Source: Robinsoniella peoriensis
GTDB taxonomy: Bacteria > Bacillota > Clostridia > Lachnospirales > Lachnospiraceae
Length of the DNA stretch: 64,000 nucleotides
Assembly: GCF_000797495.1 (NCBI RefSeq)
Contig: NZ_JTGN01000005.1
Span: 181,107-245,106 of the forward strand
Direction of reading: 5' to 3'
Positions 1 through 9,121 of the stretch are shown piece by piece. How positions within the stretch are numbered: the stretch's first letter is position 1; every line of letters starts with the position of its first letter. The notes below the pieces were generated by a model. That model saw only the letters and a program-made list of their open reading frames with translations, made no database searches and had not been told where the DNA came from. The position numbers and the translations under genes were made by a program.

Positions 1-39
1 TGCTGAGAAAACCAGCTTTGTATCAACAAATGCTATCTC

Positions 40-302
40 GGAAAGATGGGTGTGGGAAACTGGTATGGGCGGAGGAAGCGTAGAGCAGAGCTGAGTATTT
101 ACTTACCTTTTCGGAGTGTTTTTTGGCGGATAGTATTCGACTGGCTCCCATCGGATACTAAGCGGGTACTGAACCGAGAAATGCATCAGGATTTCTCGGT
201 GAATACCCGCGTGCCGCCAAAAAGCGCTTCGAAAAGGTTAGAAAATACCAGTTCTGCGGCCAGCTGACGGAGCCCATGCCAGTTTCCCACACCCATCTTT
301 CC
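40..302 (+). repeat. 263-nt foldback element, candidate structured RNA (Y-shaped)
   Basis: The outer arms 40-70 and 272-302 are 31-nt reverse complements with a single G.U pair. An inner helix pairs 85-129 with 214-257. The apex carries two hairpins: 131-140 with 151-160, and 162-180 with 192-210. Together they make a three-way junction. Nearly all departures from perfect pairing in the long helices and first hairpin are G.U wobbles if the plus strand is the RNA, and would be A.C mismatches on the other strand, which argues for a plus-strand transcript. The second hairpin has a GA-rich internal loop (CTGA opposite GAA). No U-tract follows, no target-site duplication is visible, and the only open frames are short. 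It could be a non-coding RNA or a non-autonomous mobile element. I do not recognise its family. Confidence 0.7.
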
Positions 303-350
303 GTACACTACCTACATCTACAAAGCGTCATTAATCAGCAAAACCCAAAT

Positions 351-1826
351 TTAATCAATTCTAATTTTAAATACAACAGGTTTACAGCTCTGTACAGTGT
401 TCACATGAATATGCAGACCGTTTTCGTCCCGTACCCATTCTGGTTTTTCTTCGAATCCTAAAACATCTGCATCTAAAACAATTCCATGAAAGTTTGCCTG
501 TCTGGAGGCATCCTGGATGCCCAGTGCCTTTAAGGTATAATTCCCATTCGGGCTGCATTTTAATGCGGTTGCATACAGATAACTGCCATTTACCGTATAG
601 CGGATATCTTCGTGGGTGAAGTTCTTCTTAATACTATCCGAGAATTGTCCTTCCACGATTTCCGTAGGACCTTCCCCATATTTTCTCCACACACCGGTAT
701 CATATATTGCTTCTCCGTTCACCTTCAGCCATTCTCCAATTTCAAGTAATATTTTGGTATCCTCCGGCGAAATCGATCCATCTGCTTTCGGTCCTACGTT
801 TAAAAGCAGGCATCCGTTTTTACTCACAATGTCAACCAGGTCACAAATTAAATCTTCCGCTGGACGGAACTCATTATTTTCCGTATAGCACCAGGAATTT
901 AACGCAATTGCTGTATCCGTCTGCCAGAAATACGGTTTCATTTCCGCAAACTGTCCTCTTTCGATATCCACTACCGCACTGCCAAACATATATGCATCAT
1001 GTTTGTAATTGATTACAACCTCTTCTCCCCACTGAGCTGCTCTGTTATAATAATAGGCCGCCAATTTTTTCAAATAGGGTTTCGCCGTGTGATGCTGAAT
1101 CCACCAGTCAAAGTATAGAATCTTCGGATGATACTGATCAATAATTTCACAGGTACGGCAAAGCCAGTCCTGTAAAAATTCTTCTGTAGGTTCCGGTTGA
1201 CTGTACAGATCGTAATGGTCTCTTTCCGGCATTGCAGGCCAGTAGAAATCGCCCCGCTCCATGGGTTCTTTGATATCACTGTCAAATTCTTTTCCACGTC
1301 CCATGAAAAACCAGTGCTCAATCCGATGTGAGGAAGCTCCGGTTTCCATGTTTCTCTCTTTAAATGAATGGTCCAGTTCACCTAAAATATCTCTGTGAGG
1401 TCCCATTTCAAAAGCATTCCAATGAGAAATCTCACTTTTATACATCTGGAATCCGTCATGATGCTCCGCCACCGGTACCACATACTTCGCTCCCGCTTTT
1501 TGGAATAAATCTGCCCATGCTTCCGGATCAAACTTCGGTGCATCAAACATCGGAATAAAGTCTTTATAACCAAAATCCTTATGTGCTCCATATGTCCTTA
1601 CATGATGTTCAAATTCCGGGCTTCCCTGTATATACATATTTCTGGAATACCATTCGCTTCCAAATGCCGGAACACTGTAAACACCCCAATGAATAAAAAT
1701 TCCAAACTTGGCTTTACGGTACCAGTCCGGCACCTGATAGTGTTGCAGTGAATCCCAGCTGTCCGCAAATGGTCCCCGGGCAATTACTTTATCAATTTCC
1801 TCTAAATATGGTTTTAAATCGTACAT
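351..1826 (-). CDS. GH29-type alpha-L-fucosidase
   Basis: This 491-residue protein is predicted to remove terminal alpha-L-fucose from glycans. It has no signal peptide, so it probably acts on imported oligosaccharides in the cytoplasm. The N-terminal barrel shows family signatures: WYRKAKFGIFIHWGVYSVP near residue 50, EWYSRNMY, a VAEHHDGFQMY segment, and ILYFDWW carrying the likely nucleophile Asp. A C-terminal beta domain follows the KNGCLLLNVGPKADGSI segment, also typical of GH29. The start was placed at the ATG at 1826 because GGAGGA lies 8 nt upstream; a longer frame to 1859 has no such site. A TATAAT-like -10 lies at 1883-1888 on this strand. It is divergent from an AraC regulator, its likely controller. 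Family is firm; linkage specificity is not. Confidence 0.88.
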   Translation of the reverse strand: MYDLKPYLEEIDKVIARGPFADSWDSLQHYQVPDWYRKAKFGIFIHWGVYSVPAFGSEWYSRNMYIQGSPEFEHHVRTYGAHKDFGYKDFIPMFDAPKFDPEAWADLFQKAGAKYVVPVAEHHDGFQMYKSEISHWNAFEMGPHRDILGELDHSFKERNMETGASSHRIEHWFFMGRGKEFDSDIKEPMERGDFYWPAMPERDHYDLYSQPEPTEEFLQDWLCRTCEIIDQYHPKILYFDWWIQHHTAKPYLKKLAAYYYNRAAQWGEEVVINYKHDAYMFGSAVVDIERGQFAEMKPYFWQTDTAIALNSWCYTENNEFRPAEDLICDLVDIVSKNGCLLLNVGPKADGSISPEDTKILLEIGEWLKVNGEAIYDTGVWRKYGEGPTEIVEGQFSDSIKKNFTHEDIRYTVNGSYLYATALKCSPNGNYTLKALGIQDASRQANFHGIVLDADVLGFEEKPEWVRDENGLHIHVNTVQSCKPVVFKIRID

Positions 1827-2003
1827 TTTATCCTCCTTATTTACAAATAAAAACAACAATTGATTACTGTTTTGATAGCTTCATTATAGTAAATTTCAAA
1901 ATAATTAACAGGGAAATGAACGGCATGTTCTGAGATATAATGTCGTCATTTTACAATAAGGTGTCAATTTTAGAAAACTATTTGTCTTTCCTTCCAGCGT
2001 CTT

Positions 2004-2032
2004 TTGTATTAGAATAGATTTATTGTTATATT
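2004..2032 (+). promoter_or_regulatory. Promoter of AraC gene at 2092
   Basis: TTGTAT at 2004-2009 and TATATT at 2027-2032 are separated by 17 bp. Initiation would give a leader of about 50 nt before the AraC start codon. The 1827-2091 intergenic region otherwise holds only the presumed start of the opposite GH29 transcript. Confidence 0.55.
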
Positions 2033-2091
2033 AACGCAGGCTAGAGCGTGTTTGAACATTCATTCCCGCCATCTGCATTAAGGAGGCTTTT

Positions 2092-2940
2092 ATGGGGGAT
2101 GTCAATATCCACTTTTCCCTTGGTAATACCCAATTCCATGTACTCTCGCTAACTTCCGGCCCAATGCCCTATATGCCCATGCACGTTCACAGCAGTGACA
2201 GCTATGAATTGCATGCCATAACACAGGGACGGGGTTTGGTTCATATTGATTCAGAAACATATCAGCTGGCTGCCGGAGACTTTTATTTGACCGGACCGGG
2301 TGTTTCCCATGAACAAATACCGGATTCAATGGATACCATGCATGAAATCGGAGTCTACTATACCGTAAGCCAAAAACAGATTTCTGAAAAAGATCCTCTG
2401 CTCCTGACTCTTATCGGACAGAACTTTTGGTTTGGAAATCTTTCTTACGAAACCAGGAATGCACTGGACAGGCTTTTTGAAGAAGAACAGCAAAAATCAA
2501 CCGGCAGCCAATTGCTTCTTCCTCATCTTGCCGCAGAATTTTTAATACGCCTTGCAAGGGATTATTCTCCATGCTATACCTCACACTCTGAAATACCGGA
2601 TATTCAGCCGGATGAAAAAAAGTATCTGATGATTGAACGGGCATTTCTCTCTTATTACGCTGATATCACACCTGAATCACTGGCGGATATGGTGGGTTTG
2701 AGTATAAGGCAATTGCAGCGGTTATTAAAGGAACATTATCATACAACTTTCCAGGAACTTCGGGTGCGGGCAAAACTAAATGCAGCCTGTATTCTCCTTC
2801 GCAATACCACAGATTCTACTGCTTTCATCGCTGAAAAAGTAGGCTTTTCATCGGCAGAATATTTCTGTAATTGTTTTAAAAAAGAATTTCATATGACTAC
2901 TTCACAATATCGGAAAGCGGACAAAAACCCCCATTTATAA
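2092..2940 (+). CDS. AraC-family regulator, cupin N-terminus
   Basis: A 282-residue transcription factor. Residues about 15-85 form an AraC-type cupin: histidine-rich PMHVHSSDSYELHAI, then a turn-rich AAGDFYLTGPGVSHE segment. It probably binds a sugar. The last 100 residues hold the two helix-turn-helix motifs of the family, the first around TPESLADMVGLSIRQLQRLL and the second around FIAEKVGFSSAEYFCNCFKK. The start is supported by AAGGAGG 8 nt upstream. It is divergent from the GH29 fucosidase and most likely activates it. A terminator overlaps its stop codon. Confidence 0.9.
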   Translation: MGDVNIHFSLGNTQFHVLSLTSGPMPYMPMHVHSSDSYELHAITQGRGLVHIDSETYQLAAGDFYLTGPGVSHEQIPDSMDTMHEIGVYYTVSQKQISEKDPLLLTLIGQNFWFGNLSYETRNALDRLFEEEQQKSTGSQLLLPHLAAEFLIRLARDYSPCYTSHSEIPDIQPDEKKYLMIERAFLSYYADITPESLADMVGLSIRQLQRLLKEHYHTTFQELRVRAKLNAACILLRNTTDSTAFIAEKVGFSSAEYFCNCFKKEFHMTTSQYRKADKNPHL

Positions 2941-2957
2941 AAATGGAGGTTTTTCAT
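2923..2957. terminator. Bidirectional rho-independent terminator
   Basis: AAACCCCCAT pairs with ATGGAGGTTT around a short A/T loop, with A-rich and T-rich flanks. The left arm lies inside the last codons of the AraC gene. The hairpin separates it from the convergent methyltransferase fusion gene. Confidence 0.75.
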
Positions 2958-2969
2958 TTAACTAGAAAA

Positions 2970-5825
2970 TCAGCGAACGTAAAATGTTCCCGGAACATCC
3001 TTCCAATGTTCTTCTGCATATTGTAAAAGTGTATCCGCCTGCCTGCGTGACATTTCCGGGAAAAGCAGGAACAGGCTGTGAGAGCCGTATTTCTGAACCA
3101 GGCGGTCTACGTTTTTAATCCAGTCTTCGAAGTTTCCGGAATATACTTTCACCCAGATGGATTTACCTGCAGCGATTGCCTTATCGTAAATGACATCCCA
3201 ATCCGGTAAGGTGCCATCCGGTCCGGCATCGCCGCTTGTCCATTGTAGTGCATCTATCCCTTCAATTTCCATAAGTGCATCCAGATGCTTGATTGCAGCG
3301 GGACCATCTAGATGGTACAGAACATAGTCTGCCTGATCAGCCTGTGCCTTAAGAGATGGCTGAATATATTGGCGGAAGTCATCCGGTGACATCATAGCGG
3401 AAAAATCGCACTGCAGTTTTACCGTACGTCCGGGTCCCCATATCTGGAATACTGTATAAGCATTACCTCCTTTTTCATCTTTAATTACATCGTAAAATCG
3501 ATTGTAATAGTCATAATAAAGATTCGTAATTTCACCAATGCGTTCACCGATAGTCTCTGGCTCATCTAACATATCGAACAAAATCTCCTGTGCTCCCCGC
3601 AAGGAAGCCAGTACATCAATATTCTCCATCAGATCGGGCATATCTACATAAAAATCATCACCAGCCAGTTCACGGCATCTTGTTACCAGTTTAATATGTT
3701 TTTTGTACCACTCATTTTCCGGGTCAAATTTAAATCGGGATACACCATCCCAACTGTCCAGACAGGGCTTGAACCAAACCGTGTCTTCTTTGAATCCAAT
3801 GTCGGAACCAAGATAAGCCGCCAGCGAACCTGGACCAAAGTCCACATTCAAATTAGGAAAACTTTCGCCCAGAAAATCATGTGTTTCACAGAAATATCGG
3901 TAACGGGCTACAATCTGCTCCGGATTTTGATATTTATCCTCCATATCCTTCCACTTAAGTTCTTCCGGCATATTATAATATTTACCCTGGCAAATCTGAT
4001 CCAGATAACCGCCTTCTACCGGAGTTCCATCAGAAAACGCTTCCATTTCCGGCTTTCTGGCTATGACACACATAAGCGGTCGTCCTATATTTCTATGCTT
4101 CCAGTAATTTGTGAACTTTTCTTTTACTGCATCCATATTTTCTTTGTAGGGGATACCGGATACTGCCGGGCTGACTCCGGTGAACTTTATACCAGCCAGT
4201 TGGGACAAGACATTCTCTGTCTCAGCTTCAACTCTCTCAGCTCCAACACTCTCAGCTTTAAATCTCTCAGCTTCAACTCTCTCAGCTCCAGCTGTCACTG
4301 AGCCATCTTCTCCTGCAATGCTTTTTATAACTGCCGTTCTAGAGACTGGTACCGAACCAGTTCCAGCTTTTGCCAACTCTTTTGCTTTGTCAGCTGCTTC
4401 TGCAGCATCTGCTGTATAAGCATCCGCTCCGATTTCATCAGCAAATGCCTGTGAAATAGGCGCACCGCCCACCATAATCTTAATCCGGCTTCGAAACGGA
4501 GCATTATTTAATGCTGCTACCGTATTGCGCAGCGATGGCATTGTTGTGGTTAAAAGCGCGGATAAACCAACAATAGTCACATCGGGATGCTCTTCAATCT
4601 CTTTGATAAAAACTTCAATTGGTACATCAACACCCAGATCGATTACTTCGAATCCGGCACTTTCAATCATCATACCAACCAGGTTTTTACCGATATCATG
4701 CAAATCACCTGCCACCGTTCCCAGAATCATTTTTCCCGCACTTCCTGCGCCTCCGGTCGCCAGATGAGGCTTTAAAACTTCTACGCCCGCTTTCATGGCT
4801 CTGGCAGCAGACAGCATCTGGGGTACGAATATAATTTCTTTTTTAAAGTGGTCCCCTACCACAGCCATAGCCCCAATCATGCCATCATTTAATACATCAA
4901 CCGGATCACACCCGGCAGCCAGCGCGCTTTGTACAAGGCTTCCAATCTCCTTATTTTTACCATGCTGTGTTGCCAAAAAGACATCTTTCATTTCCGGAAT
5001 CATGTCCTTTGTTAACTCATTGATATCTACTCCTGTTTCTTTCTTCTCCTGAAATTCTTTTATATAATTCAGGCAAAACTCATCTTTCCCCAGCAGCGCT
5101 GTAGTCGCATAAATCATGCCGATCATATTTTTATTGGTCGGATCTACAATGGCGCTGTCCATTCCCGCATTCATGGCCAGCACCATAAAAGCCTGGTTGA
5201 TATTTTTACGAACGGGCAATCCATAGGAAATATTACTCAACCCGCTGGTAATATGGATATCCGGATACTCCTCTTTTATTAATCTGCAGCATTTGGCAAA
5301 AACCTGTAATGCTGTTTCATCTGTAGAAAGGGTTACAACCAGAGGATCTATATGTAATCTGGAAGGATCAATCCCGTATTCCCTGGCTTTTTCCATAATA
5401 CCATGAAATACCTTCATGCGGCGTTCTACGGAATCCGGAATCCCTTCATTGTCACAAAGCAAAGCTACACATTCCCAATTTGTATCTGCAATTAGTGGAA
5501 ATATAGTATCAATCTTATCTCCTTCCAGTGATACGGAGTTCAGCAATCCGGGTCTCTTGCAAAAAGGCAGTGCACCAATACAGGATTTCGCACTTGGACT
5601 ATCAACGCAAATCGGTGTGTCCGTTACTTCCTGAACCTGTTCGATCATCCAGCGAAGTGTCTCTATCTCTTCCTCTTCTTCTACAGAAGCACATACATCC
5701 AAAAAGTCAGCCCCCGCATCGGCCTGTATTTTTGCACGCTCTTTGATTAACTGTGCATCTCTCGATGCAATTGCTTTTGCTACCGCTGGTATGGACCCAT
5801 TTAGTTTTTCACCAATTATAATCAT
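2970..5825 (-). CDS. Single-chain DHPS-like methyltransferase / corrinoid / URO-D fusion
   Basis: A 951-residue protein that joins three functions normally carried by separate proteins. Residues 1-270 are a pterin-binding, DHPS/MtrH-like methyltransferase (MIIIGEKLNGS start, AGADFLDVCAS, CVDSPS). Residues about 285-490 are a corrinoid protein: a helical cap, then the cobalt-ligand motif GDLHDIGKNLV and GLSALLTTTMPS. A repetitive acidic linker (about 500-555, repeats of ERVEAE and FKAES type) follows. Residues about 570-951 are a uroporphyrinogen-decarboxylase-fold (MtaA/CmuA-like) methyltransferase. In that last domain the usual zinc motif HxCG reads HLDG, so a Cys ligand is missing. The arrangement suggests methyl transfer from an unknown donor through cobamide to tetrahydrofolate within one chain. 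GGAGG precedes the ATG. No reductive activase is nearby. Domain calls are strong; the substrate is unknown. Confidence 0.87.
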   Translation of the reverse strand: MIIIGEKLNGSIPAVAKAIASRDAQLIKERAKIQADAGADFLDVCASVEEEEEIETLRWMIEQVQEVTDTPICVDSPSAKSCIGALPFCKRPGLLNSVSLEGDKIDTIFPLIADTNWECVALLCDNEGIPDSVERRMKVFHGIMEKAREYGIDPSRLHIDPLVVTLSTDETALQVFAKCCRLIKEEYPDIHITSGLSNISYGLPVRKNINQAFMVLAMNAGMDSAIVDPTNKNMIGMIYATTALLGKDEFCLNYIKEFQEKKETGVDINELTKDMIPEMKDVFLATQHGKNKEIGSLVQSALAAGCDPVDVLNDGMIGAMAVVGDHFKKEIIFVPQMLSAARAMKAGVEVLKPHLATGGAGSAGKMILGTVAGDLHDIGKNLVGMMIESAGFEVIDLGVDVPIEVFIKEIEEHPDVTIVGLSALLTTTMPSLRNTVAALNNAPFRSRIKIMVGGAPISQAFADEIGADAYTADAAEAADKAKELAKAGTGSVPVSRTAVIKSIAGEDGSVTAGAERVEAERFKAESVGAERVEAETENVLSQLAGIKFTGVSPAVSGIPYKENMDAVKEKFTNYWKHRNIGRPLMCVIARKPEMEAFSDGTPVEGGYLDQICQGKYYNMPEELKWKDMEDKYQNPEQIVARYRYFCETHDFLGESFPNLNVDFGPGSLAAYLGSDIGFKEDTVWFKPCLDSWDGVSRFKFDPENEWYKKHIKLVTRCRELAGDDFYVDMPDLMENIDVLASLRGAQEILFDMLDEPETIGERIGEITNLYYDYYNRFYDVIKDEKGGNAYTVFQIWGPGRTVKLQCDFSAMMSPDDFRQYIQPSLKAQADQADYVLYHLDGPAAIKHLDALMEIEGIDALQWTSGDAGPDGTLPDWDVIYDKAIAAGKSIWVKVYSGNFEDWIKNVDRLVQKYGSHSLFLLFPEMSRRQADTLLQYAEEHWKDVPGTFYVR

Positions 5826-5988
5826 GTTCTACCTCCTAAACATGTTCGCAATGAGTTTTGTAAACTTTATTTCACAAGTCTCTTGGTTAATTTTTACCAT
5901 TTTATTTTATATAGAATACGTAAAAATAACCTCTGTTTTATTATGAAGGGAATGTACTATCTTACGATGGATCAGATAATAATATTAT

Positions 5989-6017
5989 GAGACAAATCTT
6001 ATTATTAGCGTTATAAT
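5989..6017 (+). promoter_or_regulatory. Promoter of AraC gene at 6065
   Basis: GAGACA at 5989-5994, a 17-bp spacer and a perfect TATAAT at 6012-6017 precede the AraC gene by about 48 nt. An A/T palindrome (ATAATATTAT) just upstream could belong to an activator site. Confidence 0.5.
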
Positions 6018-6064
6018 AGATACAGATAACAGCGGGAATTAATTTTGCGGAGAGGTATTTGCGG

Positions 6065-6955
6065 ATGATCATTACACAGGATACAACTATATTAAATAAG
6101 GCGGAACCTTTTGAAGTAAGGACTTATATTGAGCAGCATTCTTTTAAAAAACCGGAGGTATATCATTGGCATAACTTTTTTGAGATCACGTATATTTTAG
6201 ATGGACATGCCAGATATTTTGTAAATGGCAAACAGTACGAAGTGGAAAAAGGAGAAATTATCTTATTTAACCATATTGAAGCCCATGGATGGGAAGTATT
6301 AAGTGAGGAAATGACATTGCTTGTCTTGATTTTTGGTTCTGATTTTATTGCAGATCGGACCAGCATTTTTGACTATGATTATTTATTGCCTTTTGTGGAA
6401 CGCGGCAGTAATTTTCAAAATAAAATTCCCGGAACACTTCCATATGCCAGGGAGATTATCCATATTATGAACGAGATTAACCGGGAATACACGGAGCGGG
6501 AAGTTGGGTATGCTTTAATGATCAAATCCGATATCTTGAAAATTCTCACCATATTGTACAGAAACTGTGAGCGTTCTTATGCCTCAGGAGAATTACTGGG
6601 TGGAAAAAAAGAGGCCATGAAAAGGCTGGAAAAATCCTTTCAGTATATCAAAAGACATTATTGTGAAAAAATAAAACTGGAGGATGTGGCCGGGATTTCC
6701 TGCATGAGTCCAAATTATTTTTCTTCCTATTTCCGTAAAGTGACGAATATGCAGTTTCAGGAATTTTTAATTGAAATGCGCATTCAAAAAGCAAGGGAAA
6801 TGCTGCGCACATCTGACGAAGGCATCTTAGACATTGCTGAAGACTGTGGGTTTTCCAATATGTCTAATTTTTACCGCCTTTTCCGGAAATACACCGGATA
6901 TGCTCCGGGAGATGAGCGGAAACGGTATAAAGAGGGTAAGGGGTTATTGGATTAG
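6065..6955 (+). CDS. AraC-family regulator
   Basis: A 296-residue regulator with an N-terminal cupin (VYHWHNFFEITYILDGHARY, then a VEKGEIILFNHIEAHGWE turn) and a C-terminal AraC domain. The two helix-turn-helix units lie around IKLEDVAGISCMSPNYFSSY and ILDIAEDCGFSNMSNFYRLF. The ATG at 6065 is preferred over an upstream TTG at 6059, because GGAGAGG lies 9 nt before the ATG but only 3 nt before the TTG. It is divergent from the methyltransferase fusion and is its likely regulator, so it may sense the methylated substrate. Confidence 0.88.
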   Translation: MIITQDTTILNKAEPFEVRTYIEQHSFKKPEVYHWHNFFEITYILDGHARYFVNGKQYEVEKGEIILFNHIEAHGWEVLSEEMTLLVLIFGSDFIADRTSIFDYDYLLPFVERGSNFQNKIPGTLPYAREIIHIMNEINREYTEREVGYALMIKSDILKILTILYRNCERSYASGELLGGKKEAMKRLEKSFQYIKRHYCEKIKLEDVAGISCMSPNYFSSYFRKVTNMQFQEFLIEMRIQKAREMLRTSDEGILDIAEDCGFSNMSNFYRLFRKYTGYAPGDERKRYKEGKGLLD

Positions 6956-6995
6956 CCAAAGCCCGTATGCAGCAAAATTTACAACCATAAAAAGA

Positions 6996-7027
6996 GGCAA
7001 AGAACAGTATTGATCCTCTTCTTTGCC
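6996..7027. terminator. Terminator between convergent AraC and kup
   Basis: GGCAAAGAA at 6996-7004 pairs perfectly with TTCTTTGCC at 7019-7027 around a 14-nt loop. It sits between two convergent genes and could serve both. The T-rich tail is moderate, so strength is uncertain. Confidence 0.5.
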
Positions 7028-7072
7028 CGTTTCTCATTGTATAACTATATTTGTTTCAATTTTAACTTATTT

Positions 7073-9085
7073 TTATTTTCCTGTCTCCTCTGTTAACCGT
7101 TTTAACGGCCGTAAAGTTTTCATTTTAATAAACAGCGGAACATATTCAATCATCAGAGATGCATTTTCCAGCCCGTACCACCGTGCCGGAGATCCTGCAA
7201 TGTGGCGAATCGCATATTTTAAAGATACTGCCGCTCTGCCCGAAGCTGTAATATCACTTTCCGGAACTAATAGTTTCCGTATCAGGCAAAACTCAAAATC
7301 GCCTACCTCACCAGGCTCATATACTGAATATTCTCTTTGCTGGGAAGGAAGCTCTCCACTTGTAATTAATTCTTCTACGATCTGTCTCAGGTATACATTT
7401 ACTCTCTGATCAACCTTGAATCCCAGTCTTAACTGAACCCTAAATATATAATCGGTTCCAAAATTTTCTACCTTATACTCACGGGTATACGGTTCATCTG
7501 TTACTTTAATCGTCACAAACCAATAAGCCTGGGCTCTCTTAGGCTTTCTATCCAGAATGGAATATAAAATATCACGATCCAGTTCCTCCATTTCCGGTTC
7601 CTTTGTAATATAGACCAGATTATCTGTCTGCATTGGGTATTCCACATCCTGACGGAGTTTTCCCAACTGTTTCAGATAATCACGGATATTAAAGCATACC
7701 GCCTGAGACGCTTCTATTGCAGTTCCACGATGCCATACCAGCATAATACCAAACAAAAGCAGGGCTATTAAAAGTGCTACATATCCGCCCCTGGAAAATT
7801 TGCTGAGACTGGATATAAAAAATGTCCCTTCCAGACCACCAAAAAATACCAGGAAAATAAATGCAGGAATCTTCTGTTTCTTTTCATCTTTTAAATAAAT
7901 AAACAGCAACAGCGTTGTCATCAGCATCGTAAGTGTAATTGCCAGCCCGTATGCCGCTTCCATGTGTTCGCTGGTTTGAAAATATAACACGACAATGGAA
8001 CAAAAAAACCATATTACCATATTGACAAGCGGAATAAAAAGCTGTCCTTTTGTCTTAGACGGATAAGATATCTGCATATGGGGCATCAAGTCCAGCCGGC
8101 TTGCCTCGGATACCAGGGTAAATGAACCTGTAATCAACGCCTGGGAAGCAATAATTGCAGCCATCGCTCCCAGTAAAACAGCCAGAGGACGAACTCCTTC
8201 CGGAAGCATCTGGAAAAAGGGATTCATATCGGGAATGCTGTATAATGCACTCTGCTTCTGATTTCCCATGAGCCATGCTCCCTGTCCAAGATAATTCAGT
8301 ATCAGGCATATTTTTACAAATGGCCAGCTTATATAGATATTGCCTTTTCCAACATGCCCCATATCCGAGTACAGCGCTTCCGCTCCTGTGGTTGCAAGGA
8401 AAACGCTCCCCAAAATCATAAACCCCATATGATTAGCCGGACTGATCAGAATTTTCACAGCCCACAGGGGGTTAAGTGCACGAAAAATTAATGGATTGCC
8501 GGAAATATTTAGAATACCTGCCGCTGCCAGAAAGAAAAACCAAATCGTCATAACCGGTCCAAATGCTTTACCTATCGAGCTGGTTCCCGCCTTTTGAACC
8601 AGAAATAAACCGGCAATGATAATCAGCGTTATCACTACAATTTTATTTTGACCGCTCCCCAATAAGGAATGCATCGCCGGAATACTGCGAAGTCCTTCAA
8701 TAGCCGTAGTTACCGTAACTGCCGGCGTAAGCACACCATCTGCCAGCAGGGCAGCTCCACCAATCATTGCCGGTACAATCAGCCACTTTCCATATTTTTT
8801 CACCAGGCTGTAAAGAGAGAAAATTCCTCCCTCACCATGATTATCCGCCTGCATGGCAATCAATACGTACTTCACCGTAGTCAGCAGTATGACCGTCCAG
8901 ATGACCAGGGACAATGAACCCAGAATCAGTTCCTCATCCACATGTGCCAAACCTCCGTTGCCATATATAATTGATTTCATTACATACATCGGTGAAGTCC
9001 CGATGTCCCCGTAAACCACTCCAATCGATATTAAAACTGCGCCAAGACTTACAGGAATTTTCGCAGAACTCTCCTGTTTTCTCAT
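7073..9085 (-). CDS. kup: KUP-family potassium uptake permease
   Basis: A 670-residue membrane protein of the HAK/KUP/KT family, which takes up K+ with protons. The opening segment GVVYGDIGTSPMYVMKSI is the family hallmark. About twelve hydrophobic helices follow up to residue 460, then a soluble C-terminal domain of about 200 residues, as is usual for the family. The ATG at 9085 has AAAGGG about 8 nt upstream; a GTG nine bases earlier is the less likely start. The gene follows a small membrane-protein gene by 36 bp and is probably cotranscribed with it. The leader region was checked for a ydaO-type c-di-AMP riboswitch and is too short to hold one. Confidence 0.93.
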   Translation of the reverse strand: MRKQESSAKIPVSLGAVLISIGVVYGDIGTSPMYVMKSIIYGNGGLAHVDEELILGSLSLVIWTVILLTTVKYVLIAMQADNHGEGGIFSLYSLVKKYGKWLIVPAMIGGAALLADGVLTPAVTVTTAIEGLRSIPAMHSLLGSGQNKIVVITLIIIAGLFLVQKAGTSSIGKAFGPVMTIWFFFLAAAGILNISGNPLIFRALNPLWAVKILISPANHMGFMILGSVFLATTGAEALYSDMGHVGKGNIYISWPFVKICLILNYLGQGAWLMGNQKQSALYSIPDMNPFFQMLPEGVRPLAVLLGAMAAIIASQALITGSFTLVSEASRLDLMPHMQISYPSKTKGQLFIPLVNMVIWFFCSIVVLYFQTSEHMEAAYGLAITLTMLMTTLLLFIYLKDEKKQKIPAFIFLVFFGGLEGTFFISSLSKFSRGGYVALLIALLLFGIMLVWHRGTAIEASQAVCFNIRDYLKQLGKLRQDVEYPMQTDNLVYITKEPEMEELDRDILYSILDRKPKRAQAYWFVTIKVTDEPYTREYKVENFGTDYIFRVQLRLGFKVDQRVNVYLRQIVEELITSGELPSQQREYSVYEPGEVGDFEFCLIRKLLVPESDITASGRAAVSLKYAIRHIAGSPARWYGLENASLMIEYVPLFIKMKTLRPLKRLTEETGK

Positions 9086-9121
9086 ATTATTCACCCTTTC
9101 TCTTTACTGCTTTTGAATTAA

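Noticed and set aside
46..267. 73-codon frame inside the foldback
   Set aside because: It has no ribosome site, and its composition is dictated by the palindromic structure.
3696..4301. 201-codon plus-strand frame
   Set aside because: Antisense to the methyltransferase fusion, whose domains are clear. No ribosome site and no protein-like family features.
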